A DNA stretch of 64,000 nt from Halochromatium roseum (GTDB lineage: Bacteria > Pseudomonadota > Gammaproteobacteria > Chromatiales > Chromatiaceae). The DNA lies in NCBI RefSeq assembly GCF_016653315.1, contig NZ_NHSH01000053.1:1-64000 (forward strand), in the 5' to 3' direction. The notes beneath the pieces are model-generated. The model ran no database searches and had not been told where the DNA came from. It was given only the letters and a program-made list of their open reading frames with translations. Both the position numbers and the translations under genes were made by a program. Of the stretch, positions 18,942 through 27,365 are shown piece by piece (the first letter of the stretch is position 1; the number at the start of each line of letters is the position of its first letter).

Positions 18942-20021
18942 TCAGAAGCGGATATAGGAAGAGGCGTTGAAGCTGGCACGTGAGCCGCGCCAGGTGTCGA
19001 TGTGGTACTTGGTGAACGGCAGCTCGACCTCTTCAAAGAAGCGCGGCCAACCGATACGCTCGATCCACTCATTGACACGCTCCCAATCGCGGGCGCCTTC
19101 CTTATAGGCCTTGAGGATGCGCTTAACGATTGCGGTTGCCTCGGGCCAGCGTGGCGGGTTGTTGGGGATGCCAGCGGCGACCAGCTTCTGGAAGGTCGGC
19201 TTGCCGCGCGCATTGGAGTGGTTACCACCCACCCAGATTGCCAGCTTGGAGTGCTCGGCGTCATTGATCTGCATCGGCGGGCACGGCGGATAGCAGGCGC
19301 CGCAGCAGATGCACTTACGTTCATCGACTTCGAGCGACGGCTTGCCGTTAACCATCGCCGGACGGATGGCGGCAACCGGGCAGCGGGCGACGACCGACGG
19401 ACGTTCGCAGACGTTGGCGACCAGATCGTGGTTGATCTTCGGCGGCTTGGTGTGCTGCACGTTGATCGCGATATCGCCCTGACCGCCGCAGTTGATTTGG
19501 CAGCAGCTGGTGGTGATGTGCACGCGGTTTGGCATGGTCGCGTTGCGGAAATCGTCGATGAGTTCGTCCATCATCGACTTGACCACGCCAGAGGCGTCGG
19601 TGCCCGGGATGTCGCAGTGCAGCCAGCCCTGGGTGTGCGAGATCATGGCGACGGTATTCTGAGTGCCGCCGACGATGAAGCCCGCGTCTTCTAGCGCCTG
19701 GATCAGCGGGGCAACGCGCGCTTCTTCGGTCACCATGTACTCGATGTTGGAGCGCAGGGTGAAATGCACGTAGCCGTCGGCAAGGTCGTCACCGATCTCG
19801 CACAACTTGCGCAGTGTGAAGACGTCGAGGATACGCTGAGTGCCAGCGCGTACGGTCCAGATCTCGTCGCCGCTGTAAGCAACGTGACGTAGAACGCCAG
19901 GCCGGGGATGCTCGTGATACTTCCACTGACCGAAGTTCTTCCGCATCGTCGGGTGCATGTACTGCCAAGGGTCGGGGCAGCCAGACTCGATGGGCTCGCG
20001 CATGTCTTTGGCCATCGGCAA
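18942..20021 (-). CDS. dsrB: DsrB, beta subunit of reverse dissimilatory sulfite reductase
   Basis: 359 residues. The sulfite reductase core has siroheme/[4Fe-4S] Cys motifs (TSCCQINCGGQGD), and an inserted ferredoxin domain shows CICCGACYPPCPPMQI. With DsrA it forms the cytoplasmic alpha2beta2 enzyme that in sulfur oxidisers converts DsrC-bound sulfur to sulfite in the reverse direction. 116 bp separate it from the dsrA stop. Confidence 0.97.
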   Translation of the reverse strand: MPMAKDMREPIESGCPDPWQYMHPTMRKNFGQWKYHEHPRPGVLRHVAYSGDEIWTVRAGTQRILDVFTLRKLCEIGDDLADGYVHFTLRSNIEYMVTEEARVAPLIQALEDAGFIVGGTQNTVAMISHTQGWLHCDIPGTDASGVVKSMMDELIDDFRNATMPNRVHITTSCCQINCGGQGDIAINVQHTKPPKINHDLVANVCERPSVVARCPVAAIRPAMVNGKPSLEVDERKCICCGACYPPCPPMQINDAEHSKLAIWVGGNHSNARGKPTFQKLVAAGIPNNPPRWPEATAIVKRILKAYKEGARDWERVNEWIERIGWPRFFEEVELPFTKYHIDTWRGSRASFNASSYIRF

Positions 20022-20137
20022 CTCTCCAGTAAATCAGTAAACAGTTAGGTGCTGATCAAATTCGGTACACTGAACGTTGGCGCACATGCCACTGGGCTGC
20101 ACACCAACGTTCGCGGCTGATCCTATAAAGGCAGCGT

Positions 20138-21394
20138 TTAGCCTGCGGCCTTCTCGGCCTGACGCTCGAACCATTGCTCCGCAGCCTCGTCCCAGCCATC
20201 CATGCGGACGTAGGAACTCTGACGCGGATGGCTGAGCATGTTCGGATCAGGCTCGATACCGATGCCGTCGAGGAAGTTGGCCAGGCCGATGCGCTCGATC
20301 ATCTCACCGCAGCGCTCGTGCTCAAGACCGTTTTCGGCCCAGAAGTCGATGATGTTCTCAGCCATCTCGACCATCTCGTCGTAGTCTTCCTGGGTGTCGA
20401 GCTTGCGGAAGGGCACGATCACGGTGCCCATCAGGTCACCGATCTTCAGCGTGCGCTTGCCGCCGATGAGGATGGTCACACCCTTGTCGTCGCCGGGGTG
20501 CAGCGCCTTCGGCATCACGTTTAGGCAGTGCATGCAGCGCACGCAGTCGCGGTTGTTGACCGCCAGGGTATCGTCGTCGTTCAGCGACAGCGCCTGGGTC
20601 GGACACCGGGTGATGACGTTATCGATGATGTACTGGCGACCCTTGGCCTTGACATAGGCCTTGACCTCGTCTTGGTCGACCTTCATGTCATCACGCCAGG
20701 TGCCAAGCACGGCGAAGTCCGAGCGCTCGATGGCGTTCTGGCAGTCGTTAGCGCAGCCAGAGACCTTGAACTTGAACTTGTAAGGCAATGCCGGGCGGTG
20801 AACATCGTCAACGAAGTTGTTGACCAGCGCGCGATGGGCCTTCAGCTCGTTAGTGCAAGACATCTCGCACCGTGCAGCGCCGACGCAGGACATGGCGGTA
20901 CGTACACAGGGGCCAGCGCCGCCGAGATCCCAACCGTACTCGTTGATCTCGTCGAAGAAATGCTGCGTCGACTCGGTATCGGCACCGATGAACATGATGT
21001 TGCCGGTCTGACCATGGAAGGTCACCAGGCCCGAGCCATGCTTCTCCCAGCTGTCAGCCAGCTGACGCAGCATGGCGGTGCTGTAGTGGTTACCCGCGGG
21101 CGGCTGGACGCGGAGCGTGTGGAACTCGCGAGACTTCGGGAACGCCTTACCGACCTCGGAAAAACGCGGGATGATACCGCCGCCGTAGCCATATACCGAG
21201 ACGGTGCCGCCCTTCCAGTAGCCCTTGCGAGTCTCGTAGGAGTGCTCGAGCTGGCCGAGCAGGTCGTTGGTGAGCGCATTGATGCGTCCGTCGGTATGCT
21301 CGTCGCGGAGACGCTTGATGCCCGAGATGAAGCTCGGCCATGGGCCGTCTTCAAGTTGGTCGAGCATCGGAGTTTGGTGCTTGTCGAGGGCCAT
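20138..21394 (-). CDS. dsrA: DsrA, alpha subunit of reverse dissimilatory sulfite reductase
   Basis: 418 residues from the Met of MALDKHQTP, which matches the usual DsrA length; the longer frame to 21472 runs into leader sequence. The siroheme cluster region is TAMSCVGAARCEMSCTNE with the second Cys pair in CANDCQNA, and the ferredoxin domain is CVRCMHCLNVMPK. It is the first gene of the dsr operon. The 590-bp upstream gap, shared with the divergent sulfur cluster at 21986, contains a 16-bp palindrome. Confidence 0.97.
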   Translation of the reverse strand: MALDKHQTPMLDQLEDGPWPSFISGIKRLRDEHTDGRINALTNDLLGQLEHSYETRKGYWKGGTVSVYGYGGGIIPRFSEVGKAFPKSREFHTLRVQPPAGNHYSTAMLRQLADSWEKHGSGLVTFHGQTGNIMFIGADTESTQHFFDEINEYGWDLGGAGPCVRTAMSCVGAARCEMSCTNELKAHRALVNNFVDDVHRPALPYKFKFKVSGCANDCQNAIERSDFAVLGTWRDDMKVDQDEVKAYVKAKGRQYIIDNVITRCPTQALSLNDDDTLAVNNRDCVRCMHCLNVMPKALHPGDDKGVTILIGGKRTLKIGDLMGTVIVPFRKLDTQEDYDEMVEMAENIIDFWAENGLEHERCGEMIERIGLANFLDGIGIEPDPNMLSHPRQSSYVRMDGWDEAAEQWFERQAEKAAG

Positions 21395-21543
21395 GTCGCT
21401 ATCTCTCCTATCGAGAAACGTCGTGGTAAGACACAGAACGAATTCAGATTCTTTCGCGGCGCCGTGTGCCACGGAGCTGCACTATACGGGGTGGCAGGCC
21501 AAACTGGGAACCGCACCTTAGGGAGGGGCACCCTACCCCGGCA

Positions 21544-21559
21544 TATCCCCTTGGGGATA
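21544..21559. promoter_or_regulatory. 16-bp palindrome upstream of dsrA
   Basis: TATCCCC-TT-GGGGATA is a perfect inverted repeat with 7-bp arms, 150 bp upstream of the dsrA start codon in the divergent intergenic region (21395-21985). Its form is typical of a dimeric repressor or activator site. The rest of the gap shows no convincing gene. Regulator and function are unknown. Confidence 0.45.
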
Positions 21560-21985
21560 GTTGACAGCCATACTTTTTCTCTTTTGCGATCAGCAACCTA
21601 GAGCGCCATCGCAGCCAGCCTTATGGGGCGGAGAGCATAAGCGCCAAGCCGCCCTGTGTCAACATATCCTAATATTCCAATAGCTTATTCAGGGCTTGAC
21701 GCCGACTCAGCACGGCCCGAGCAGCAGCCGCCAATCAGCCGATGTCGCTGGCCGATCCCGTGCTGAGGACGCTGCCCCATGGCGCGACGCGCACTGGTTG
21801 CAACAGGCAACTTGTCTCTCCACAACACGCATTCTTCCCTCAGCTGGCGAAAGACCTGAGTTGTTTTTGCCCGATCTTGGCTTTACCTGCTCGGAACGAG
21901 AAAGACCACCTCGGCGACCACGCTCGGCCAGATGCGCGGCGACCGCGGGTCATCGGCGCACTTTAGTCAGAGAGGCTTAACCCAC

Positions 21986-22177
21986 ATGCTCATGCTCAGC
22001 GACATTCTCGTCTCCAACAAGGAGATTGAGAGCTTTGAGGAACTGCTTCCGGCGATCCAGGAGGTGGCCCGCCAGGGCGAGCGATTCTTTCGAATCGATG
22101 TCAAGCCACCATTCTCCGACACCCCCGACGACTGGGAAGACCGGCTTGAGGCGGCGTTTAGCGGCCTGCTGCGCTAG
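21986..22177 (+). CDS. 63-residue protein of the DsrC-paralogue cluster
   Basis: Begins MLMLSDILVSNKEIESF and contains the dense segment FFRIDVKPPFSDTPDDWEDR; acidic, no cysteine, no membrane segment. I do not know a described function. I recall comparable small proteins beside orphan dsrC/tusE-like genes in other sulfur oxidisers, sometimes labelled sulfur relay proteins, but cannot verify that here. I chose this ATG because upstream residues of the longer frame are non-conserved in character. It is the first gene of a plus-strand cluster that faces away from dsrA. Confidence 0.7.
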   Translation: MLMLSDILVSNKEIESFEELLPAIQEVARQGERFFRIDVKPPFSDTPDDWEDRLEAAFSGLLR

Positions 22178-22335
22178 CTCAGCTCCGAAGCATCCCGCTG
22201 GCCATAGGCGCCCCTTGAGCGCGGCGCACACGAGAATGCCTGGATACTGTGCTCGCGGCCGGCCGAGCAGTCATCACGGAGAGAGCCACACATTTAACGA
22301 GGACAGCGCCGCACGCGGCGACAAGAGCAGTTGTC

Positions 22336-23055
22336 ATGAAGCATTTCGACATCACGCAGACCCATTTGCAGGATACCGCCGCCGACTCCATCACCAACCA
22401 AGCCGCTGAAGAGGCCGCCCTAGAATCGCATCTATTGGCGCTCGAGGAGCAGTACGCGACGCTGCAACGCATCGGCGCCAACCGCCAGCAGTTGGCGGAA
22501 CTCCAGTTGCAGCAGGCGCGCACGCTGGTCGGACTCGGTCGCGGCGAAGAGGCCTGGCCTTTAGGCCGCGACGCCTTCGATGCCTTTATCGAGGCCGAAG
22601 AATTCGAATCAGCCGCGGATTGCTGCGACGTGCTCTTCCGCGCCGAACAGGAACATTCTCTAAGCGCCCTGGGCCAGGGGATCTGGCTGGCCGTCACCTA
22701 TCCAATGGACATCGAGCTGTCGATCGAATTGTTGTCGCATGTCGTTGATGAAACCCCCGATGATGCCGACGGCGCTGCCGTGGCGGCCACAACCGCCCTC
22801 TTCCTAGCCGATGTGCGCGCGGACGGTGTGCAACGCGACAATCTCACCTTCTTTGCGACCCAGATCTTAGCCAAGGTCGCACGCCGTCACAGCGGCGTCG
22901 ATTCGCAACAGGCATTCGACCTCTGGCGTGATCGACTGGAACTCCGCGAGCCGGAGAAGTTCCTGGTCCGGCTGCGCAATGTAGTAGACGTTCTGGTGCA
23001 AGACGAATGGTGGTTTGATCGCGACTCCCTGCAGGGCAAGCTTCCCGTCAACTGA
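22336..23055 (+). CDS. Helical-repeat protein of the DsrC-paralogue cluster
   Basis: 239 residues from the Met of MKHFDITQT; a GTG at 22249 would add 29 residues of low quality. The first half (LLALEEQYATLQRIG, LAELQLQQARTLVGLGRGEEAWPLGRDAF) looks like two or three TPR-like helical hairpins, and the rest is also mostly helical with an acidic surface. No catalytic motif is recognised. It is followed after 9 bp by the Cas6-like gene, so the two are very likely co-translated. It could be a protein-binding scaffold; that is inference. Confidence 0.75.
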   Translation: MKHFDITQTHLQDTAADSITNQAAEEAALESHLLALEEQYATLQRIGANRQQLAELQLQQARTLVGLGRGEEAWPLGRDAFDAFIEAEEFESAADCCDVLFRAEQEHSLSALGQGIWLAVTYPMDIELSIELLSHVVDETPDDADGAAVAATTALFLADVRADGVQRDNLTFFATQILAKVARRHSGVDSQQAFDLWRDRLELREPEKFLVRLRNVVDVLVQDEWWFDRDSLQGKLPVN

Positions 23056-23064
23056 GACCAACCC

Positions 23065-23757
23065 ATGTTTTGGCAAGAATCCGATCCGGAGACCCATCCG
23101 CAAGTCCCCAACGACGTCGTCGACGTCATGTTCGCGCTGCAGAAATGCAAATCTCTGCCAGTTGACCATGCGCATGCACTCGCAAACGCCCTGATCGACG
23201 CGGTACCCTGGCTCGCCGAGGAACCGCGCACGGCGATCCACACGATCCATGTGGCCGGCTCACAAAACGGTTGGGAGCGACCCGCGCACAATAGCGAGCA
23301 ACAGTTGCTGCCATCACGCCGGACCAAGCTTAGCATCCGCATCCCGCGCGTTCGGCTCGATGAACTCAAGACCGCACTCGAGGGGCGAACCCTCGAGATC
23401 AAGGGTTCGAGCTTCACCCTTGGCCCGGCCAAGGAACGCCCACTCAGTGCGGAAAAGACCCTGTTTGCGCGTTATGTGGTCGCCCACACCGATGAGGACG
23501 AAGACCAGTTCCTGCGTCGGGTCGCTGGCGAACTCCAGCAGCGAGGCATCAAGATCCGCAAGGCCCTCTGCGGCAAGACCCTGTCGCTGAGCACCCCCGC
23601 CGGCCCTGTGCTAACGCGCAGTCTGATGCTCGCCGATCTCAGCCTCGACGACGCCATCGCGCTCCAACAGCAGGGCATCGGCGATCACCAGACCATGGGC
23701 TGCGGCATCTTCCTGCCGCACAAAGGGATTGACGCCGTCGCCCAGACCGCGAGCTGA
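23065..23757 (+). CDS. Orphan Cas6/Cmx6-like protein
   Basis: 230 residues that match my memory of the type I-MYXAN Cas6/Cmx6 family along their whole length. Features are an N-terminal VDVMFALQ..SLPVDHAHALANAL..VPWL block, the strand TKLSIRIPRVRLDELKTAL, EGRTLEIKGSSFTLG, and a glycine-rich C-terminus LQQQGIGDHQTMGCGIFLPHK. True Cas6 proteins cut CRISPR transcripts. No CRISPR array and no other cas gene is in this window, and the neighbours are DsrC-related, so a different RNA role is more likely. His at the N-terminal DHAHA site and the C-terminal PHK site could be catalytic. Confidence 0.75.
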   Translation: MFWQESDPETHPQVPNDVVDVMFALQKCKSLPVDHAHALANALIDAVPWLAEEPRTAIHTIHVAGSQNGWERPAHNSEQQLLPSRRTKLSIRIPRVRLDELKTALEGRTLEIKGSSFTLGPAKERPLSAEKTLFARYVVAHTDEDEDQFLRRVAGELQQRGIKIRKALCGKTLSLSTPAGPVLTRSLMLADLSLDDAIALQQQGIGDHQTMGCGIFLPHKGIDAVAQTAS

Positions 23758-23941
23758 CCAGAGCCGCCGCAAGCGCGACCGCCGCAAGCACAGAGGTGAC
23801 GTCTCTACAACAATTGACTAATATTCGTGGGTTTTCAGCTGCGCGCGCCGGATCACCTCTCCGGCCGCCCGCCGACACGCGTTAACCCTAGACCGCCTGC
23901 CAACCAAACGGCGGCACTCAACGACGAGAGGAGCATTCGCA

Positions 23942-24280
23942 ATGGCGATTGAAGTAAACGGCAACAGTATCGAAACCACCGATTCCGGGTTCCTGACCAA
24001 CCCGCTCGACTGGAACGAAGACGTTGCCAAGGCCCTAGCCGAGATCGAGGGTATTGAGTTGACCGAGCGTCACTGGGACATCCTCAACTACCTGCGCGAC
24101 GAATATCTGAACAACAATCAAAACCAACCCATGGAACGGGTATTGCTCAAAGACATGGGCAAGAAATGGGGCAGCAAGCCCAGCAGCAAGGAGGTCTATA
24201 TGCTATTCCCGCTGGCACCGACCAAGCAAGGCACCAAGATTGCAGGCCTGCCCGAGGTTCACCGCAAAGGCGGCTACTGA
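23942..24280 (+). CDS. DsrC/TusE-family paralogue lacking both cysteines
   Basis: 112 residues clearly homologous to DsrC at 17335: start MAIEVNG, body ELTERHWDILNYLRDEYL, C-terminus LAPTKQGTKIAGLPEVHRKGGY. The two positions that are Cys98 and Cys109 in DsrC are Thr/Gly and Gly here, and the protein has no Cys at all, so it cannot carry sulfur. DsrC-like proteins without cysteines have been proposed as regulatory (called RspA in reviews of the family). It sits 184 bp after the Cas6-like gene with a good GAGGAG ribosome site. Confidence 0.9.
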   Translation: MAIEVNGNSIETTDSGFLTNPLDWNEDVAKALAEIEGIELTERHWDILNYLRDEYLNNNQNQPMERVLLKDMGKKWGSKPSSKEVYMLFPLAPTKQGTKIAGLPEVHRKGGY

Positions 24281-24340
24281 GTAGCTGCGGCACGCCCGGT
24301 CACCGCGGCCAACCACCAGTGAGGTCGGCCGCGTTAGCAC

Positions 24341-24607
24341 TCAGTCGCCAGCGGAGCCCGACGCCTGTTTCTTGGCTCCAGCAGCCCCCATTCCGGCAGC
24401 AAACAGCCGCTGCATCATATCCATGCCGGCGAGACTGGTCTTCAGATAAGGCTGCATCATCTCCATCGGGTCATAGCCCTCCACACCCTGCTCGATGCGA
24501 GCCTGAATATCGTCGAGCATCCGCTGCTGCAACATCTCGAGGTCTGGCAATCCCATTAACTTGCGAACCTCGGCGGGCGTCATTTCAACGTCGATATGGA
24601 ATTTCAT
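24341..24607 (-). CDS. Small conserved helical protein (DUF6489-like)
   Basis: 88 residues from the Met of MKFHIDVEMTPAEVRKLMGL, chosen because an AGGAG site precedes it. The N-terminal 40 residues are well-ordered and acidic, followed by a Met-rich amphipathic stretch (YDPMEMMQPYLKTS, MDMMQRLFAAGMG) and a disordered tail. Met-rich amphipathic helices of this kind resemble phasin or membrane-surface binding segments, but no function is assigned. It converges on the DsrC-paralogue cluster. Confidence 0.7.
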   Translation of the reverse strand: MKFHIDVEMTPAEVRKLMGLPDLEMLQQRMLDDIQARIEQGVEGYDPMEMMQPYLKTSLAGMDMMQRLFAAGMGAAGAKKQASGSAGD

Positions 24608-24696
24608 GAGATGTATTCTCCTGCAGCGATTTCGGCAACCGAGCAAGCCAAGGTGCCGCCCTGGCCTCAGTGCTCGTCCGGATGATGACCCCGCGC

Positions 24697-25173
24697 TCAA
24701 TGTCGACTCGAGCGCGGCGGTAGCTCAGGCCGCATCGGCTCCTCGACCACCAAACCGCGACGAACCCGACGGCCAAGTAGAACACAAGCACGCTCAAAGG
24801 CGCTTTCAGCCGCCGCCGCTGTCCACTCCCAGTCGAGCGGCGACGCCGTCGAACGCACCTGCCAGTGGCCGACCGTTAACACTGCGCCAACCCGAACCTC
24901 AAGCGTCCAATCATGCCAAGACGCCGTCTGATCTTGCTCATCGAGCATCTCCTGCTCGACCAGACGGATACTCTTGTCGCCGACATCATTCATCGCCGCG
25001 ATCTGCGACAGGATGGCATCCTCGTCGACACAGCTCTCCCAGCCGGTATGCACCGCGGAGGCCGTCTCCATCAGCGCATGCACGATCAACTCAGGGGTGA
25101 GTTTGAAGTTGAGCGGGCTATCCCAGTCAGGATCGGCGCCGACATCAAAGTCTGTTGTTTGAATGCTTGTCAT
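24697..25173 (-). CDS. Hypothetical protein
   Basis: 158 residues from the Met of MTSIQTTDFDVG. Longer starts in this frame overlap the divergent gene at 25237 and are rejected. Acidic in the first half, with a helix LTPELIVHALMETASAVHTGW and a strand-rich middle (WTLEVRVGAVLTVGHWQVRS). No family recognised and no signal peptide. It lies upstream of the small gene at 24341 on the same strand, 89 bp away, so they may share a transcript. Confidence 0.6.
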   Translation of the reverse strand: MTSIQTTDFDVGADPDWDSPLNFKLTPELIVHALMETASAVHTGWESCVDEDAILSQIAAMNDVGDKSIRLVEQEMLDEQDQTASWHDWTLEVRVGAVLTVGHWQVRSTASPLDWEWTAAAAESAFERACVLLGRRVRRGLVVEEPMRPELPPRSSRH

Positions 25174-25236
25174 CGATCGCCCAGCGCGGCAAAGATAGAC
25201 CCAACCAGAAGCTAGCTTAACGCCAGAGGTACATCG

Positions 25237-25548
25237 ATGTCTGTACTCGTAGACTTCAGCATCTTCCCCGTCGGCGAGGCCGAGCACCTGAGTCCTTTCG
25301 TCGCCTCGGTGGTCGACCTGATCGCAGACAGCGGCCACAGCTACCAGCTAACGGCGATGGGCACTCTGTTCGAGACCGATGCGCTCGCAGACGCCTTGCG
25401 CCTGATCGAGCAAGCACAGGCTCTGCTCGCCGCTGCCGGCTGCAAGCGTGTCTATGCAACGGTCAAGCTGGATATTCGCGAAGGGCCAACGGGACGCCTA
25501 GCGCAAAAGACGGCCAGCGTTGAGGCGCGGCTAGGCTTGCGCTCTTAG
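25237..25548 (+). CDS. MTH1187/UPF0045-type thiamine-binding protein
   Basis: 103 residues with the UPF0045 pattern: VLVDFSIFPVGEAEHLSPFVA, GHSYQLTAMGTLFETD and KRVYATVKLDIREG. Family members form ferredoxin-like tetramers that bind thiamine or hydroxymethylpyrimidine. They are related to the YkoF domain, and their physiological role is unclear. It is divergent from 24697 and 49 bp upstream of the hydrolase gene. Confidence 0.85.
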   Translation: MSVLVDFSIFPVGEAEHLSPFVASVVDLIADSGHSYQLTAMGTLFETDALADALRLIEQAQALLAAAGCKRVYATVKLDIREGPTGRLAQKTASVEARLGLRS

Positions 25549-25597
25549 CGATCGCTCGCCTTGCGTACGCTGGCCAACCTCAGGCCCTGACTCGCTT

Positions 25598-26578
25598 ATG
25601 AAACGCCTTTTCGTGCTGATAGTTGGGCTGGTGACGCTTGTCGCGGCGGCGCTGGTCTTAGCCTTGGTCTTGGGCCCACGCGACCAAATCGTCCGGGGCA
25701 GCGCGGTTGCGATCGACGGGCGCGCTGTCGCAGAGATACTCGCTGCACGCGAAGCGGCATTTGACGACATCACACCTGGCGCCGAGGCGCGGGTAATCTG
25801 GGCTGGCCAGCCTGAGGTGCAAACGCCGCTTTCGATTCTGTACCTACATGGGTTTTCCGCCAGCTCCGAGGAAATCCGCCCGGTGCCAGACCGGGTCGCC
25901 GAGGCGCTCGGCGCCAACCTCATCTTCGCCCGCCTGACTGGCCATGGCCGCGATGGCGACGCGCTAGCGGCAGCGCAAGCGGGAGATTGGGTGGATGATG
26001 CGGCACTCTTCATCGCGCTTGCACGAAAAGCCGGAGAGCGGGTGTTGATCATTGGCACCTCTGCCGGCGGTACGCTGGCCACCTATGCGGCGACCGAGCC
26101 CGAGATGGCAAAGGATGTCGCGGGCCTGGTACTGATCTCGCCCAGCTTCCAGGTAGCAAACCCAGCGGGCGTGCTGATGGAACTCGGCTTCGCGCGCCAC
26201 TACCTGCCCTATCTGGTCGGGCCCGAAAGTGGATTCGAGCCGAGCAGCGATCAACATGCCCGTTATTGGACCACGCGCTATGGCTCGGATGCATTGATCA
26301 GCCTCGGCACCCTGATGCGCGAAACCCGCGCGCGAAATGTAGCAGCGCTTGACCTGCCGGTCCTCGTACTCTTCTCGGACGCCGATCAGGTGGTCTCGGC
26401 CGCAGCCACACGTAAGATCCTGCTCCGGTGGGGTGGTCCAGTGACGCTCGCTCTGCAGGAACTGCCGCAGGAGGGAGTGCATCCTAACAACCATGTCATC
26501 GCCGGTGATATCCTAAGCCCCGCGATGACCGAGCCGGTGGTACAGACGATTCTCAATTGGGTCGCCGACAGCCTCTAG
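25598..26578 (+). CDS. Membrane-anchored alpha/beta hydrolase
   Basis: 326 residues. An N-terminal signal-anchor helix (LFVLIVGLVTLVAAALVLAL) places the domain outside the cytoplasm. The fold shows the oxyanion segment LYLHGFSASSEEI, the nucleophile elbow IGTSAGGTLA (Ser), an Asp in VLFSDADQV and the catalytic His near PNNHVIAG. It resembles carboxylesterases/monoacylglycerol lipases. Substrate unknown. Probably co-transcribed with the thiamine-binding-type gene. Confidence 0.85.
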   Translation: MKRLFVLIVGLVTLVAAALVLALVLGPRDQIVRGSAVAIDGRAVAEILAAREAAFDDITPGAEARVIWAGQPEVQTPLSILYLHGFSASSEEIRPVPDRVAEALGANLIFARLTGHGRDGDALAAAQAGDWVDDAALFIALARKAGERVLIIGTSAGGTLATYAATEPEMAKDVAGLVLISPSFQVANPAGVLMELGFARHYLPYLVGPESGFEPSSDQHARYWTTRYGSDALISLGTLMRETRARNVAALDLPVLVLFSDADQVVSAAATRKILLRWGGPVTLALQELPQEGVHPNNHVIAGDILSPAMTEPVVQTILNWVADSL

Positions 26579-26667
26579 CGCCGAGAGCCGCGCTTCAACG
26601 AGATCCCCGCGCTTGGGCATGATCACCGGGCCTTTTACGACAAAGCGCGAGGCGTGCGCGCCTGAAT

Positions 26668-27135
26668 CTAATCCGCGTTCTGCCGCAGCACGGCGGTAAC
26701 CACACCGATCAATTGCACCGCTTCCGCTGCGAACCGCAGCGGTACCATCTCCGCGTTAGCAGGCTGGAGGCGGACCCCGCCGGCCTCGTCATAAAAGCGC
26801 TTGACGGTCGCGGCGTCGCCATCGATCAGCGCGACCACCACATCGCCATTCGCGGCGCTGGCCTGTGGCTTGATCAGGATTAGATCGCCGTCCTCGATCT
26901 GATCCTCGGTCATCGAGTCGCCACTGACACGCAGTGCGAAATCGGCAAGCTGAGCCAGACGCTCGGGCACTTGGACCCAATCCGGGTCTTCGATGGCCTC
27001 CAGCGGCTGTCCGGCGCTGACGCGCCCCATCAGCGGCAGCGCGGTCATCGGCTCGCTGTGCGGATCGATCAACTCTGGAGCGGCGTCGAGCCGGGTAGCG
27101 CGACGGTACTGGATCAGCCATTGGAAAGCAGTCAT
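26668..27135 (-). CDS. S24-family (LexA/UmuD-like) peptidase without DNA-binding domain
   Basis: 155 residues. The C-terminal autopeptidase domain is complete: Ala41-Gly42 cleavage pair in GRVSAGQP, Ser74 in SGDSM and Lys112 in ATVKRF, spaced 38 residues apart as in LexA. Before the cleavage site there are only about 40 residues and no winged helix, so it is not a normal LexA; UmuD has this layout. No umuC-type polymerase gene is adjacent. It could regulate mutagenesis or be a stand-alone remnant of a repressor. No helix-turn-helix frame was found in the 230 bp upstream. Confidence 0.8.
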   Translation of the reverse strand: MTAFQWLIQYRRATRLDAAPELIDPHSEPMTALPLMGRVSAGQPLEAIEDPDWVQVPERLAQLADFALRVSGDSMTEDQIEDGDLILIKPQASAANGDVVVALIDGDAATVKRFYDEAGGVRLQPANAEMVPLRFAAEAVQLIGVVTAVLRQNAD

Positions 27136-27365
27136 AGGACTCAGGATAGCAGCCAGACTGAGCGGAAGGTTTCCCTGTGGTTATCCTGAGCGATAACGGT
27201 AACACGGCCGAGCGCGACCGCGCGCTGATGCAACAAGCTCGCCAGGTCACAATGCACTGGCGAGCGGCAGGTGGCGAGGGCGAGGGGCGAAATTGAGCGC
27301 ATGCCATAGATCGCAGGCGCTAGGCTGCGCTCAGCCGCCGTCCATTTTTCGGGCAACCAGATGAC

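Noticed and set aside
22249-22335. GTG start for the helical-repeat gene
   Set aside because: It adds 29 residues of no clear structure; the ATG at 22336 begins the ordered part. Not certain.
23065-23757. A functional CRISPR-Cas system around the Cas6-like gene
   Set aside because: No array of regular repeats with spacers and no cas1, cas3, cas5, cas7 or cas8-like gene in the window; the neighbours are DsrC-related.
26668-27135. lexA
   Set aside because: The winged-helix domain is missing, so it cannot act as a normal SOS repressor.
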